From: DATKMS01 sp041497995
GTDB lineage: Bacteria > Desulfobacterota > Binatia > HRBIN30
Assembly (NCBI GenBank): GCA_041497995.1
Contig: JBGQHM010000240.1
Coordinates: 1 to 10,395, forward strand
DNA: 10,395 nucleotides
Reading direction: 5' to 3'
Shown here: positions 1 to 5,926 of the stretch, in pieces
Position numbering within the stretch: the stretch's first letter is position 1
Layout of the letters: each line of letters starts with the position of its first letter
Notes under the pieces: model-generated
Told to the model about the DNA's origin: nothing
What the model saw: only the letters and a program-made list of their open reading frames with translations
Databases searched by the model: none
Translations under genes and position numbers: made by a program

Positions 1-494
1 GCGGGGAAGCTTGCCGTCGCCTTCTCGTCGTCTCGAGGGCTGAATCCGAGAATGAAACGGCCGCCTGACTTGAGGACGCGATGGATCTCCCGCAGGTGCT
101 CTTGTGGATCGGACCAGAAGTACAGCGTGTGCGCGGAGCACACCTTGTCGAAGCGGCAATCCTGGTAGGGGAGATGCGCGCTGTCGCCGAGCTGCAGGTC
201 GACGCGCCGCTCGCGGATCAACTGCCGATTGCGATGAGTGGCCATGCGGACCATCTCGTTCGACAGATCCACGCCGGCAACGAACCCTTGCGGTACCAAC
301 GCGGCCGCCCGTTCGATCGTGCGGCCGTGCCCAAAGCCGACTTCGAGTACGTGGTCGGTCGGCCGCAGATCTAACAGGGCGAGGAGCTCGGTGTTTGCTT
401 CGGCTGTCTCGACAGCCATAACGCGGCCGATGAACCGACCAAGCAGACCGCTCGGACACCGGCTTTGACGGGCGATGAACTCAGGTCGTCGCAT
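1..494 (-). CDS. class I SAM-dependent methyltransferase (C-terminus beyond window)
   Basis: Reading the minus strand from the ATG at 494 gives 164 codons that stay open to the left edge, so the C-terminus is missing. The fold is a Rossmann-type class I methyltransferase. Motif I is VLEVGFGHG (residues 49-57), which binds S-adenosylmethionine. The acidic ribose-binding residue is D76 in GVDLS, LQLGDSAHLPY lies at 101-110, and the FDKVCSAHTLYF strand (115-126) corresponds to motif IV. The post-motif LKSGGRFILGF is at 141-151. The N-terminal RQSRCPSGLLGR segment resembles the lead-in of UbiE/Methyltransf_11-like proteins that act on small molecules or lipids; the substrate cannot be deduced. 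A ribosome binding site GGAGGAG lies 6 bases upstream of the ATG. It is the last visible gene of the minus-strand run led by tetR, 58 bases after the small membrane protein, and is probably co-transcribed. The family is secure and the function is open. Confidence 0.88.
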   Translation of the reverse strand, partial: MRRPEFIARQSRCPSGLLGRFIGRVMAVETAEANTELLALLDLRPTDHVLEVGFGHGRTIERAAALVPQGFVAGVDLSNEMVRMATHRNRQLIRERRVDLQLGDSAHLPYQDCRFDKVCSAHTLYFWSDPQEHLREIHRVLKSGGRFILGFSPRDDEKATASFP

Positions 495-525
495 CGACGG
501 CTCCTCCGTTGGTACTACTGCCACT

Positions 526-540
526 CCGCCGAACCGGCGG
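526..540. other. short perfect hairpin between membrane protein and methyltransferase genes
   Basis: CCGCCG (526-531), loop AAC, CGGCGG (535-540) forms a perfect 6-bp GC stem with a three-base loop. It lies in the 58-base gap between two minus-strand genes. There is no T-run after it on the minus strand, so a strong terminator is unlikely. It could stabilise an mRNA end or be chance in GC-rich DNA. Confidence 0.3.
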
Positions 541-552
541 CCGGCGGGTTGG

Positions 553-756
553 TCACGAGCCCCCCGGATTGAGATCCTTGGAAACGGCGCGCACGCCGAA
601 GTAGTAGGTGGCGCACGCGCCGATGACACTACTGGCGAAACCGACGGTGAGGTCGTTGATGCCGGCGATGCAGCTCCGTGGGATGACGATCCCGTAACCG
701 ATGACGACCGTCGGAATGACGAAGCCGATGAGTGGATAGAAGTGGCGCAGTTTCAT
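553..756 (-). CDS. small two-helix membrane protein, unknown function
   Basis: A 67-residue protein starts at the ATG at 756. AGGAG is placed 7 bases upstream, which favours this start over longer in-frame extensions into the preceding gene. Two hydrophobic segments are visible: about residues 7-26 (YPLIGFVIPTVVIGYGIVIP) and about 36-54 (LTVGFASSVIGACATYYFG). They are separated by a short loop with RSC, and a short polar tail (VSKDLNPGGS) follows. This predicts an inner-membrane hairpin with both ends on the same side. I do not recognise a family. The gene lies 34 bases after the acyltransferase-DUF2147 gene and 58 bases before the methyltransferase gene on the same strand. It could be an accessory subunit of the membrane acyltransferase or hydroxylase, or simply a small hypothetical protein. 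The good ribosome binding site and coherent hydrophobicity argue that it is real. Confidence 0.72.
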   Translation of the reverse strand: MKLRHFYPLIGFVIPTVVIGYGIVIPRSCIAGINDLTVGFASSVIGACATYYFGVRAVSKDLNPGGS

Positions 757-790
757 ATGAGCACTCCTGTTATTCTCTTCACGATGAATC

Positions 791-2485
791 TCACCGCTTG
801 CACATCTGGTTCTCCGACCCGACGCGGAACCAGGTGGTCGTCCGCCCGAGCAGCGGAATGCCAATGTAGCCGCGCAGCTTGAGCCGGCTCTCTCCCTCGA
901 GTGACAGCGTGCAGTGGTAGGTATTGCCGCTGGCCGGGTCGTAGATGGTTCCACCCGTCCACACGTGATCTCCGGCAGACTCCAGACCGGAGAGAATCTG
1001 CACCCCGATCACCGGCCGCTCGCGCAACGCGGGGTCAGGGTTGTAGCGATCGCGCAGCTCGCAGCCGTCTTCGTCAAACGGCGACCGCAGCCACACCACG
1101 CGGCCACACAATCCTGCGCCGCATGGGCTGATGTCGACCTGCGCCGCTCCGCGCTCCGCGTACCAGCTGCCGATCGGAGATGCTGCGAGCGGGTGAGAGG
1201 CTTCGCTCGATGTCGCGGTCCCGATGGCAACCATGGCGGCGAGCATGGCCCCGGCGGCTGTCAGGCTCGGGGCAAGGCGGGGACGCAGCGCACACGCCCT
1301 CGCCTTCATTCCGCACAGAAAGCGGGGCACAGCAAATGGCCGCACGAGTAGATGGTAGACGGTCAGAGTGAGCGCCGACGAGACGGTGAGGAGTAAGACG
1401 AACTTCGTCCACAGTCCAAGCGGAAGCTGGATCAAGAAGTACCCCGGAATGACGATGGCCGACTGATGCAGCAAGTAGACCGGGAATGCGGATTCCGTCA
1501 GGTAGCCGAGCGCCGGCGTCGTGAACGACAGCAGCCGGCGCGCCCACCCGAGGAATGCAAGCACGAAGCACCAGCCAGCGATGGCGGTGTGGGCAAGGAT
1601 CACCGCCGGTGAAGAGAATACGCCGAGAACGCCGAGCAGTAACACCACGGTAGCGATCAAGCCGATCGCGAGCGCCCGTTTACGCTCACCGTGCGCGGTC
1701 GCCTCCAAGGCTGGAAACCGCGCGAGAAGGAATCCAGCAATCAGGAAGGTGCTGTAGTAGGTGAAGTTGGCCCAGTCGTCGATCAGGTTCTGCAGTCCCG
1801 GCCAGCGCTCGCGCATGGTGACCTGAATGACCGCGAGAGGAAGAATCGGTGCGTACACCCACAAGCGGGACAGCCCGCCCTTGAACCACTCGCGCGAGCG
1901 GATGAGGCGCCCGAACAGGGGCAGATAGAGAATCGTGAAGGTGAGGAGGTAGGCGACGAACCAGAGGTGCGCCCAGGTGAAGCGCGATAGATCGGTGAAG
2001 AAGGTCGGCAGAAAATCAAGGAAGCTCTCGTTAAACGGCGCCGCGGCGGGCAGACCCGATGGAATCACTTGGCGGAAGCTATCCTGCAGCGCCGGGGCCA
2101 CGTACAGGCCGGTGTAGTTCGCGTCGAGACCGCTGGAGAACTCGAAGTACTTGATCGACGGCATGAGAAGGATGCAGCCGGTCGCCAGCGGGACGAAGAG
2201 ACGGAAGAACCGCTCTTTCAGGAACTCACCGGTCCCGCGCGTCGAGAGCGAGGCGAAAGCGGACCAGCCAGCCAAAAGAAAGAACAGCGGCATGTGCCAG
2301 AGGCCGATGAAGCCGCAGAGGATGAGGAAGAAGAAGGACACGTCCGTGTTGCGCACGTGGTAGAACGGCGCCGGGTTGAAGACCATGCCGACGTGGAAAA
2401 GCAGGAGCAGGTAAGTCGCGAACACCCGGAGCCAGTCGATATCGTACCGACGCGTGTCGCGGTCTGACAGAGCGTTGAGGTTCAT
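791..2485 (-). CDS. acyltransferase family 3 membrane protein fused to a C-terminal DUF2147 domain
   Basis: This 564-residue protein has two parts. Residues 12-385 are an acyltransferase-3 (OafA/OpgC-like) integral membrane domain with about ten hydrophobic segments. The YDIDWLRVFATYLLLLFH start carries the family's conserved histidine (H31), and HMPLFFLLAG (64-73), HLWFV (173-177) and YLLHQ (337-341) follow. Such proteins move acyl groups onto sugars, glucans or lipids across the inner membrane. Residues 405-425 form another hydrophobic stretch. Residues 437-556 match DUF2147: PIGSWYAERG, ISPCGAGLCGRVVWL, a YNPDPALRERPVIGVQIL block, and RGYIGIPLLGRTTTWFRV. DUF2147 proteins are normally separate and secreted, so the domain is probably periplasmic here. 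The start at 2485 overlaps the tetR stop (ATGA) and has AAGGAGGT six bases upstream. Translational coupling to the regulator is likely. The acyl donor and acceptor are unknown. Confidence 0.9.
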   Translation of the reverse strand: MNLNALSDRDTRRYDIDWLRVFATYLLLLFHVGMVFNPAPFYHVRNTDVSFFFLILCGFIGLWHMPLFFLLAGWSAFASLSTRGTGEFLKERFFRLFVPLATGCILLMPSIKYFEFSSGLDANYTGLYVAPALQDSFRQVIPSGLPAAAPFNESFLDFLPTFFTDLSRFTWAHLWFVAYLLTFTILYLPLFGRLIRSREWFKGGLSRLWVYAPILPLAVIQVTMRERWPGLQNLIDDWANFTYYSTFLIAGFLLARFPALEATAHGERKRALAIGLIATVVLLLGVLGVFSSPAVILAHTAIAGWCFVLAFLGWARRLLSFTTPALGYLTESAFPVYLLHQSAIVIPGYFLIQLPLGLWTKFVLLLTVSSALTLTVYHLLVRPFAVPRFLCGMKARACALRPRLAPSLTAAGAMLAAMVAIGTATSSEASHPLAASPIGSWYAERGAAQVDISPCGAGLCGRVVWLRSPFDEDGCELRDRYNPDPALRERPVIGVQILSGLESAGDHVWTGGTIYDPASGNTYHCTLSLEGESRLKLRGYIGIPLLGRTTTWFRVGSENQMCKR

Positions 2486-3186
2486 GGTCGCACCTCCTTC
2501 ATCAAACCGCCGACAATGAATTGGACAACAGTGTCCTCGGCGATCTGGTCATCAATCGCTTGGGGGGATGGATCCCAGTGGCGATGCACGGCCCACGTGA
2601 CGATCGTTTCCATGATGACTCGTGCGGCGACCGCGACATTGGGAACTGGACGGAGCAGCTTCCCCCGAATGCGCCGGTCGAGGTAGTCGGCGAGAAGCTC
2701 GGTGAGCGTGCCTCGCGCTCCCTTGAACCACGTGGCGGCAAGCTCCGGGTGGAACTGTGCCGACCGATCCATCAACTTGATGGCGCGTCGATTGCGACTG
2801 AGCGTGTGGTAAATCTCGCGGACGATCTCAGTGAGCTCGGCTCGGGGATCCGCCACTCGTTGGCGCCCAAGCGCCGCAAAGAGCGCCGGCAGGGGCGGCG
2901 GTTCTGCCAAGCGTGTCCGCACGTGCTGGAGGGTCGTGCCCGGTTTCGGCGTGCGGAGCGGCAGCGTTGGGGGCGTGGTGAGGGGATGCTCCGCGTCTGC
3001 GTGGCGCAGGACAAGATCGAATAACGCTTCCTTGCTTTCCACGTAGAGATAGAGGGTGCCTTTGGCGATGCCCATGGCCGCGGCGATGTCCGCCATCTGC
3101 GTGCGGGCGTACCCTTGCTCGATGAACACCTGGGTGGCGCAGTCGAGGAGACGTTGGAAGCGGTCTGGGGGAACCGTGCGAGCCAT
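2482..3186 (-). CDS. TetR/AcrR family transcriptional repressor
   Basis: This 234-residue protein has an N-terminal TetR DNA-binding domain at about residues 8-56. Helices 2-3 form the helix-turn-helix (MADIAAAMGIAKGTLYLYVESKEALFDLVL, 31-60), with the signature GTLYLYVESKEALF. Residues 80-230 form the helical ligand-binding and dimerisation domain, which is divergent as usual. There is a proline-rich linker at about 68-97 (PLTTPPTLPLRTPKP and LAEPPPLP), longer than in many family members. The start at 3186 fits the usual 8-15 residue lead-in before the helix-turn-helix, and the next methionine is residue 31, inside it. The gene heads a minus-strand operon and diverges from a fatty acid hydroxylase gene. 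The 19-bp palindrome at 3202-3220 is its likely operator and overlaps its own promoter, so autorepression plus control of both transcripts is expected. The ligand is unknown and may be a lipid or terpenoid, given the neighbours. Confidence 0.93.
   Translation of the reverse strand: MARTVPPDRFQRLLDCATQVFIEQGYARTQMADIAAAMGIAKGTLYLYVESKEALFDLVLRHADAEHPLTTPPTLPLRTPKPGTTLQHVRTRLAEPPPLPALFAALGRQRVADPRAELTEIVREIYHTLSRNRRAIKLMDRSAQFHPELAATWFKGARGTLTELLADYLDRRIRGKLLRPVPNVAVAARVIMETIVTWAVHRHWDPSPQAIDDQIAEDTVVQFIVGGLMKEVRP
2492..2499 (-). promoter_or_regulatory. strong ribosome binding site of the acyltransferase gene, inside tetR
   Basis: AAGGAGGT on the minus strand lies six bases before the ATG at 2485 and within the last codons of tetR. 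Together with the ATGA stop/start overlap it indicates independent, strong re-initiation on the same mRNA. The enzyme may be made in excess over the repressor. Confidence 0.7.
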
Positions 3187-3192
3187 GGCGGG

Positions 3193-3221
3193 TTTCTAAC
3201 ATGACTGACTTGGTCAGTCAA
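3193..3221 (-). promoter_or_regulatory. candidate tetR promoter, possibly leaderless
   Basis: On the minus strand there is a -35-like TTGACT (3221-3216), a 17-base spacer and a -10-like TAGAAA (3198-3193). Only six bases separate the -10 from the tetR ATG at 3186, so transcription would begin at or next to the start codon. No Shine-Dalgarno sequence is present before this ATG, which fits a leaderless transcript. The palindromic operator occupies the -35 and spacer. The box assignments come from eye inspection only. Confidence 0.5.
3202..3220. promoter_or_regulatory. TetR operator palindrome
   Basis: TGACTGACTTGGTCAGTCA consists of perfect 8-bp arms TGACTGAC / GTCAGTCA around a three-base centre (TTG). 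It sits between the divergent tetR and hydroxylase genes. Size, symmetry and position are those of a TetR-family operator. It covers the spacer and -35 of the presumed tetR promoter and would also block a rightward promoter. Confidence 0.8.
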
Positions 3222-3288
3222 TATGGAATTTCATGCAGATGGCCCAGTGCGTTGCCGGTTCACCGGTCCGCAGTCTACAGTCCTTGGC

Positions 3289-4065
3289 GTGACCGAGTCC
3301 GACTACAACGTTGTGCGTTCCGCGGGATTCGTGCTGGCTGCGGCAATCGCCGTCGGCCTGCAGCGCTTCACGCCCCATGCCCGCTTGCGAGGGAGCTGGC
3401 GAACCAACTGCGGCTTGTGGGGCATCAATCTCCTCGTGCTGGGTGCCGTTTGCGGCGCCTGCGCGTGCAGCGTTGCACAGTGGGCGCGTGCGGCCGGTGT
3501 CGGACTCTTTGCCATCGTGCCCGCGCCGCGCTGGATGGCAATCCTAGTCAGCATGCTCACGCTGGACCTGGTCTCCTACGCCTGGCATCGCGCCAATCAC
3601 CGCCTGCGACTGCTGTGGCGGTTCCATCAGGTGCACCACTCCGACGTGACCTTCACCGTCTCGACGGGCGTTCGCTTTCATCCCGGCGAGCTCTTGCTGT
3701 CCCTGCCGCTCCGCCTCGCGGCCGTTGCGCTCTTAGGTGTGCCGCCCGAAGGAGTCGTGGTGTTTGAGGTTCTCTTCAACATCGCCAATCTTGTGGAGCA
3801 TGGCGACGCGAACCTTCCAGCGATCGCCGAACGCTTCCTCGGCCGTGTTCTCATCACCCCGGCTGTCCATCGATGGCATCATTCGCGCCGCTGGGCAGAG
3901 CTCGACACCAACTTCGGGACGATCTTTGCCGTGTGGGACCGCTTGTTGGGTACCTACCACACGAGCTCATCAGCTACCGACGTGGAAACCGGACTTCCGA
4001 GTGTGACGCAACCCACAGGCTTGGTGCGCGCGCTCGTGCTGCCTGGTGTGCATTCGGGCCGCTGA
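3289..4065 (+). CDS. fatty acid hydroxylase / sterol desaturase family membrane di-iron enzyme
   Basis: The protein carries the histidine clusters of the membrane di-iron hydroxylase superfamily in order (numbered from the GTG at 3289): HRANH (100-104), HQVHH (113-117), FHPGE around H131, EHGD around H171, and HRWHH (194-198). The family's C-terminal signature TNFGTIFAVWDRLLGTY follows. Hydrophobic stretches before the first box and between the second and third place it in the inner membrane. These enzymes use O2 and two irons to hydroxylate or desaturate lipids, sterols or carotenoids. The start is uncertain. An ATG at 3223 adds 22 residues with no family similarity, has no ribosome binding site and abuts the operator. 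The GTG at 3289, just before a typical N-terminal helix, is preferred, although its upstream sequence is also weak. The gene diverges from tetR and is presumably repressed by it. It converges with the PPOX gene. Confidence 0.88.
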   Translation: MTESDYNVVRSAGFVLAAAIAVGLQRFTPHARLRGSWRTNCGLWGINLLVLGAVCGACACSVAQWARAAGVGLFAIVPAPRWMAILVSMLTLDLVSYAWHRANHRLRLLWRFHQVHHSDVTFTVSTGVRFHPGELLLSLPLRLAAVALLGVPPEGVVVFEVLFNIANLVEHGDANLPAIAERFLGRVLITPAVHRWHHSRRWAELDTNFGTIFAVWDRLLGTYHTSSSATDVETGLPSVTQPTGLVRALVLPGVHSGR

Positions 4066-4102
4066 GCACCACCTCGTGGTGCGCGCCCGTGCTGCGCAGC
4101 AC
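4066..4102. terminator. tandem hairpins between convergent genes
   Basis: Immediately after the hydroxylase stop codon lies GCACCAC-CTC-GTGGTGC (4066-4082), a perfect 7-bp stem with a three-base loop. It is followed by the perfect 14-base palindrome GTGCTGCGCAGCAC (4089-4102). The position between two convergent genes (next stop at 4130) suggests a bidirectional transcription end. There is no clear T-run, so this may be a processing or Rho-assisted end rather than a classical intrinsic terminator. Confidence 0.5.
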
Positions 4103-4129
4103 CAAAGATGAGACGGAGTACCGCGGGGC

Positions 4130-4609
4130 CTATCCACCAACGCCAGTGGCGTGCCACTTCGTGTACTTCGGCGGCCAGTTGTTCGGCTCCCCGCGCTTCT
4201 TGTACGCCGACAGCAGCGCGTGCTCGATGTGAAACTCGAAGAGCAGCTCGTCATTCGTCGACGTGCCGCCGGTGGCGAGGAACGCGGCGCGTACGCGGCC
4301 GGCAAGGCTTGCGTCGTCGAGGTGCGCGGCGCGGCCGGTGACGTAGAACTCGTCGTCGATGTCCGGCGACGGGAACGTGTGCAGGGCGTAGCGCCCGTCG
4401 CGCCGCAGGTCGCGCTGCTTCGGTGAGGTGGCGATCAAGCCGTAGAGACTGCCCCCCGTCTGGATGGGGCAGATCGGGTGCACGCGCGGTCCGCCGTCTT
4501 TGCGGACCGTCGCGAGGTAGCCCAGGCCGATGCCGAACTGGTAGAGCAACTTGCGGCCTGCCGCTGCCATCGTTGGGTCCGCCTGTTCGAATTCACTCCA
4601 CGTTGCCAT
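4130..4609 (-). CDS. pyridoxamine 5'-phosphate oxidase family protein (FMN split barrel)
   Basis: This 159-residue protein has the size and pattern of PPOX/FMN-binding split-barrel proteins. A helical N-terminus (MATWSEFEQADPTMAAAGRKLL) precedes the first strand pair YLATVRKDGGPRVHPICPI (31-49). A loop with SPKQRDLRRDGRYALHTF (62-79) usually contacts the FMN phosphate, and the FYVTGRAAHLDD strand (88-99) follows. Such proteins bind FMN, F420 or heme and reduce or oxidise small substrates. Few of them are true PdxH, and this one is too short and divergent to call pdxH. The start at 4609 has AAAGGAG seven bases upstream. The gene diverges from a WYL regulator across a perfect inverted repeat, so it is the likely regulatory target. 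The substrate is unknown. Confidence 0.87.
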   Translation of the reverse strand: MATWSEFEQADPTMAAAGRKLLYQFGIGLGYLATVRKDGGPRVHPICPIQTGGSLYGLIATSPKQRDLRRDGRYALHTFPSPDIDDEFYVTGRAAHLDDASLAGRVRAAFLATGGTSTNDELLFEFHIEHALLSAYKKRGEPNNWPPKYTKWHATGVGG

Positions 4610-4667
4610 CGCAATGCTCCTTTCTGCTCAGCACTCCTCAATTGGCTTGCGGCGCAGATTGCCTTTT

Positions 4668-4694
4668 CAATCCTGACATCCTCTGTCAGGATTG
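4668..4694. promoter_or_regulatory. perfect 11-bp inverted repeat, likely WYL-regulator operator
   Basis: CAATCCTGACA (4668-4678), a five-base centre, and TGTCAGGATTG (4684-4694) form a perfect dyad. It lies in the 104-base region between the divergent PPOX and WYL-regulator genes. Its end is 19 bases before the regulator's ATG. The core TGACA-N5-TGTCA is the kind of site that fits a dimeric winged-helix regulator. I could not assign convincing -35/-10 boxes to either side. Confidence 0.75.
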
Positions 4695-4713
4695 CGGAGG
4701 AATACTTCCAACC

Positions 4714-5700
4714 ATGCGTGCCGATCGTTTGCTGTCGATGTTGTTGCTGCTCCAGAGCCGCGCGAAGGTGACCGCGACGGAGTTGGCGGAGCGTCTGGAG
4801 GTCTCGGTGCGGACGATCTACCGCGACCTGGATGCGCTGAGCGCGGCGGGCGTGCCGGTATACGCCGAGCGCGGCGCCAACGGGGGGTGCGTCCTGCGGC
4901 CCGGATACCGGACTGATCTCACCGGCCTGAACGAGGGCGAGGTTGCATCCCTTTTCGCCGGCACCGCAGGGCACGTGCTCAAGCGGCTGGGGCTGAGTCG
5001 GGGGCTGCAGAGCGCTCTCGTCAAGCTCGAGGCTGCGTTGCCGACGACGCGGCGCGGCGAGGCGGAGCGCGTTCGCACTCGGCTGTATGTGGACGCGGCC
5101 GCGTGGTTCGATTCGAACGAACCGACACCACACCTAGCAGCACTGCGTGACGCCGTCTTCGCCGACCGCGCCGTGCGCCTCACCTATCAACGTGGCGACG
5201 GGCGTGAGACCACCCGACGCATCGACCCGCTCGGGCTCGTCGTGAAAGCGGGGATCTTCTACCTCGTCGCAACCAGCGCAGGAGAGCTGCGCGTGTTCCG
5301 CGTCTCACGGGTTCGCGACGTTGCGGTGCTCGACGCGCCCGTCGCGCGTCCGAAGGGTTTCAATCTAGCGGCGTTCTGGGACCGGTGGTCGACGAACTTC
5401 GTCGCCCGCATCCCCGAGTACCGCGTCCGTTTTCGCGTGAAGCGTGCTGCGTTGGCACTGCTGCCGCAAGTGCTCGGCGAACGCGTGCGCGCACCGATCG
5501 TCGCGGCTGGACGGCCGCGCCGCAGCGGCGTGACGATCGAGCTCGCATTCGATTCGCTCGAAGCTGCGTGCGGCCACCTCATCGGGTTGGGTGCGTCTGT
5601 CGAAGTGCTCGAGCCTCTCGACGTGCGTACCGCGTTGCGCGCGCAGGCGGAAGAGGTCGCGCGGCTCTATGCGAGAAGCGCACCGCGCGGCAAACGCTAA
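4714..5700 (+). CDS. YafY-type transcriptional regulator (HTH_11 + WYL + WCX)
   Basis: This 328-residue protein starts with a DeoR-like winged helix at about residues 3-58. It contains RLLSMLLLLQSRAKVTATELAERL and the recognition segment VSVRTIYRDLDALSAAGVPVYAE, followed by the wing GANGGCVL. The WYL domain lies at about 140-208. The naming triad appears as FYL in KAGIFYLVATSAGEL, and FRVSRVRDVAVLD completes the strand pair. A WCX C-terminal extension covers about 235-320. WYL domains sense small ligands or nucleic acids. Many family members are one-component regulators of an adjacent divergent enzyme gene, here the PPOX-family protein. The ATG at 4714 starts exactly at the family's N-terminus. 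GGAGG lies 13 bases upstream, which is rather far. The upstream in-frame extension is rejected because it crosses the operator and the PPOX gene. Confidence 0.92.
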   Translation: MRADRLLSMLLLLQSRAKVTATELAERLEVSVRTIYRDLDALSAAGVPVYAERGANGGCVLRPGYRTDLTGLNEGEVASLFAGTAGHVLKRLGLSRGLQSALVKLEAALPTTRRGEAERVRTRLYVDAAAWFDSNEPTPHLAALRDAVFADRAVRLTYQRGDGRETTRRIDPLGLVVKAGIFYLVATSAGELRVFRVSRVRDVAVLDAPVARPKGFNLAAFWDRWSTNFVARIPEYRVRFRVKRAALALLPQVLGERVRAPIVAAGRPRRSGVTIELAFDSLEAACGHLIGLGASVEVLEPLDVRTALRAQAEEVARLYARSAPRGKR

Positions 5701-5724
5701 CGGGCTGCGCCCAGCGTCTTTTCT
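5694..5724 (+). terminator. bulged hairpin plus T-run after the WYL gene
   Basis: ACGCT (5694-5698) pairs with AGCGT (5713-5717), and inside it GGGC (5702-5705) pairs with GCCC (5709-5712) around a TGC loop. This gives a nine-pair stem with one three-base bulge that contains most of the stop codon. CTTTTCT follows directly. Position and T-run fit an intrinsic terminator of moderate strength. Confidence 0.55.
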
Positions 5725-5926
5725 ATGGGCCGCTCCCGTTGCTCGCTATGGGTTGCCCTCGCAAACTTGAGTCGAGCGCGATCAGTTTCTACCCTCGGAG
5801 ACCTCTAGCCCACCCTTGTGCGCCTTGCACGGAACTGTAGTTCTACTAGTCTACGCAGATGACATTTCCCGCTGTGGCGCTCGCTGGTGCGATACGTCGC
5901 GGCCATACGCAGCTGAGGCAACTTCG
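5725..5926. other. intergenic region upstream of the COQ8-like kinase gene
   Basis: About 200 bases have no convincing gene. I see GAACT-GT-AGTTC (about 5831-5842), a short dyad. A weak promoter-like pair is also present: TTGCAC near 5825, then TAGTCT 16 bases later. A GAGG ribosome binding site lies about nine bases before the ATG at 5927. An in-frame ATG at 5816 exists, but the peptide it adds has no family similarity. Confidence 0.4.

Noticed and set aside
1307..1309. Separate DUF2147 gene starting at the internal ATG at 1309
   Set aside because: The frame is continuous with the acyltransferase and there is no well-placed ribosome binding site, so it is kept only as a possible alternative within the fusion finding.
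2521..3024. Plus-strand 167-codon open frame opposite tetR
   Set aside because: It is antisense to a clear TetR protein, and the composition looks like a shadow of GC-rich coding DNA.
3201..3767. Alternative plus-strand frame of 188 codons over the hydroxylase gene
   Set aside because: It begins in the operator, is arginine-rich and low in hydrophobic pattern, and the other frame holds all histidine motifs.
4423..4713. In-frame 97-codon extension upstream of the WYL regulator
   Set aside because: It runs through the PPOX gene and the inverted repeat. The family N-terminus begins exactly at the ATG at 4714.
5816..5926. Upstream ATG adding 37 residues to the COQ8-like kinase
   Set aside because: The added peptide is cysteine-rich with no family similarity, while the ATG at 5927 has a GAGG site at a fair distance.
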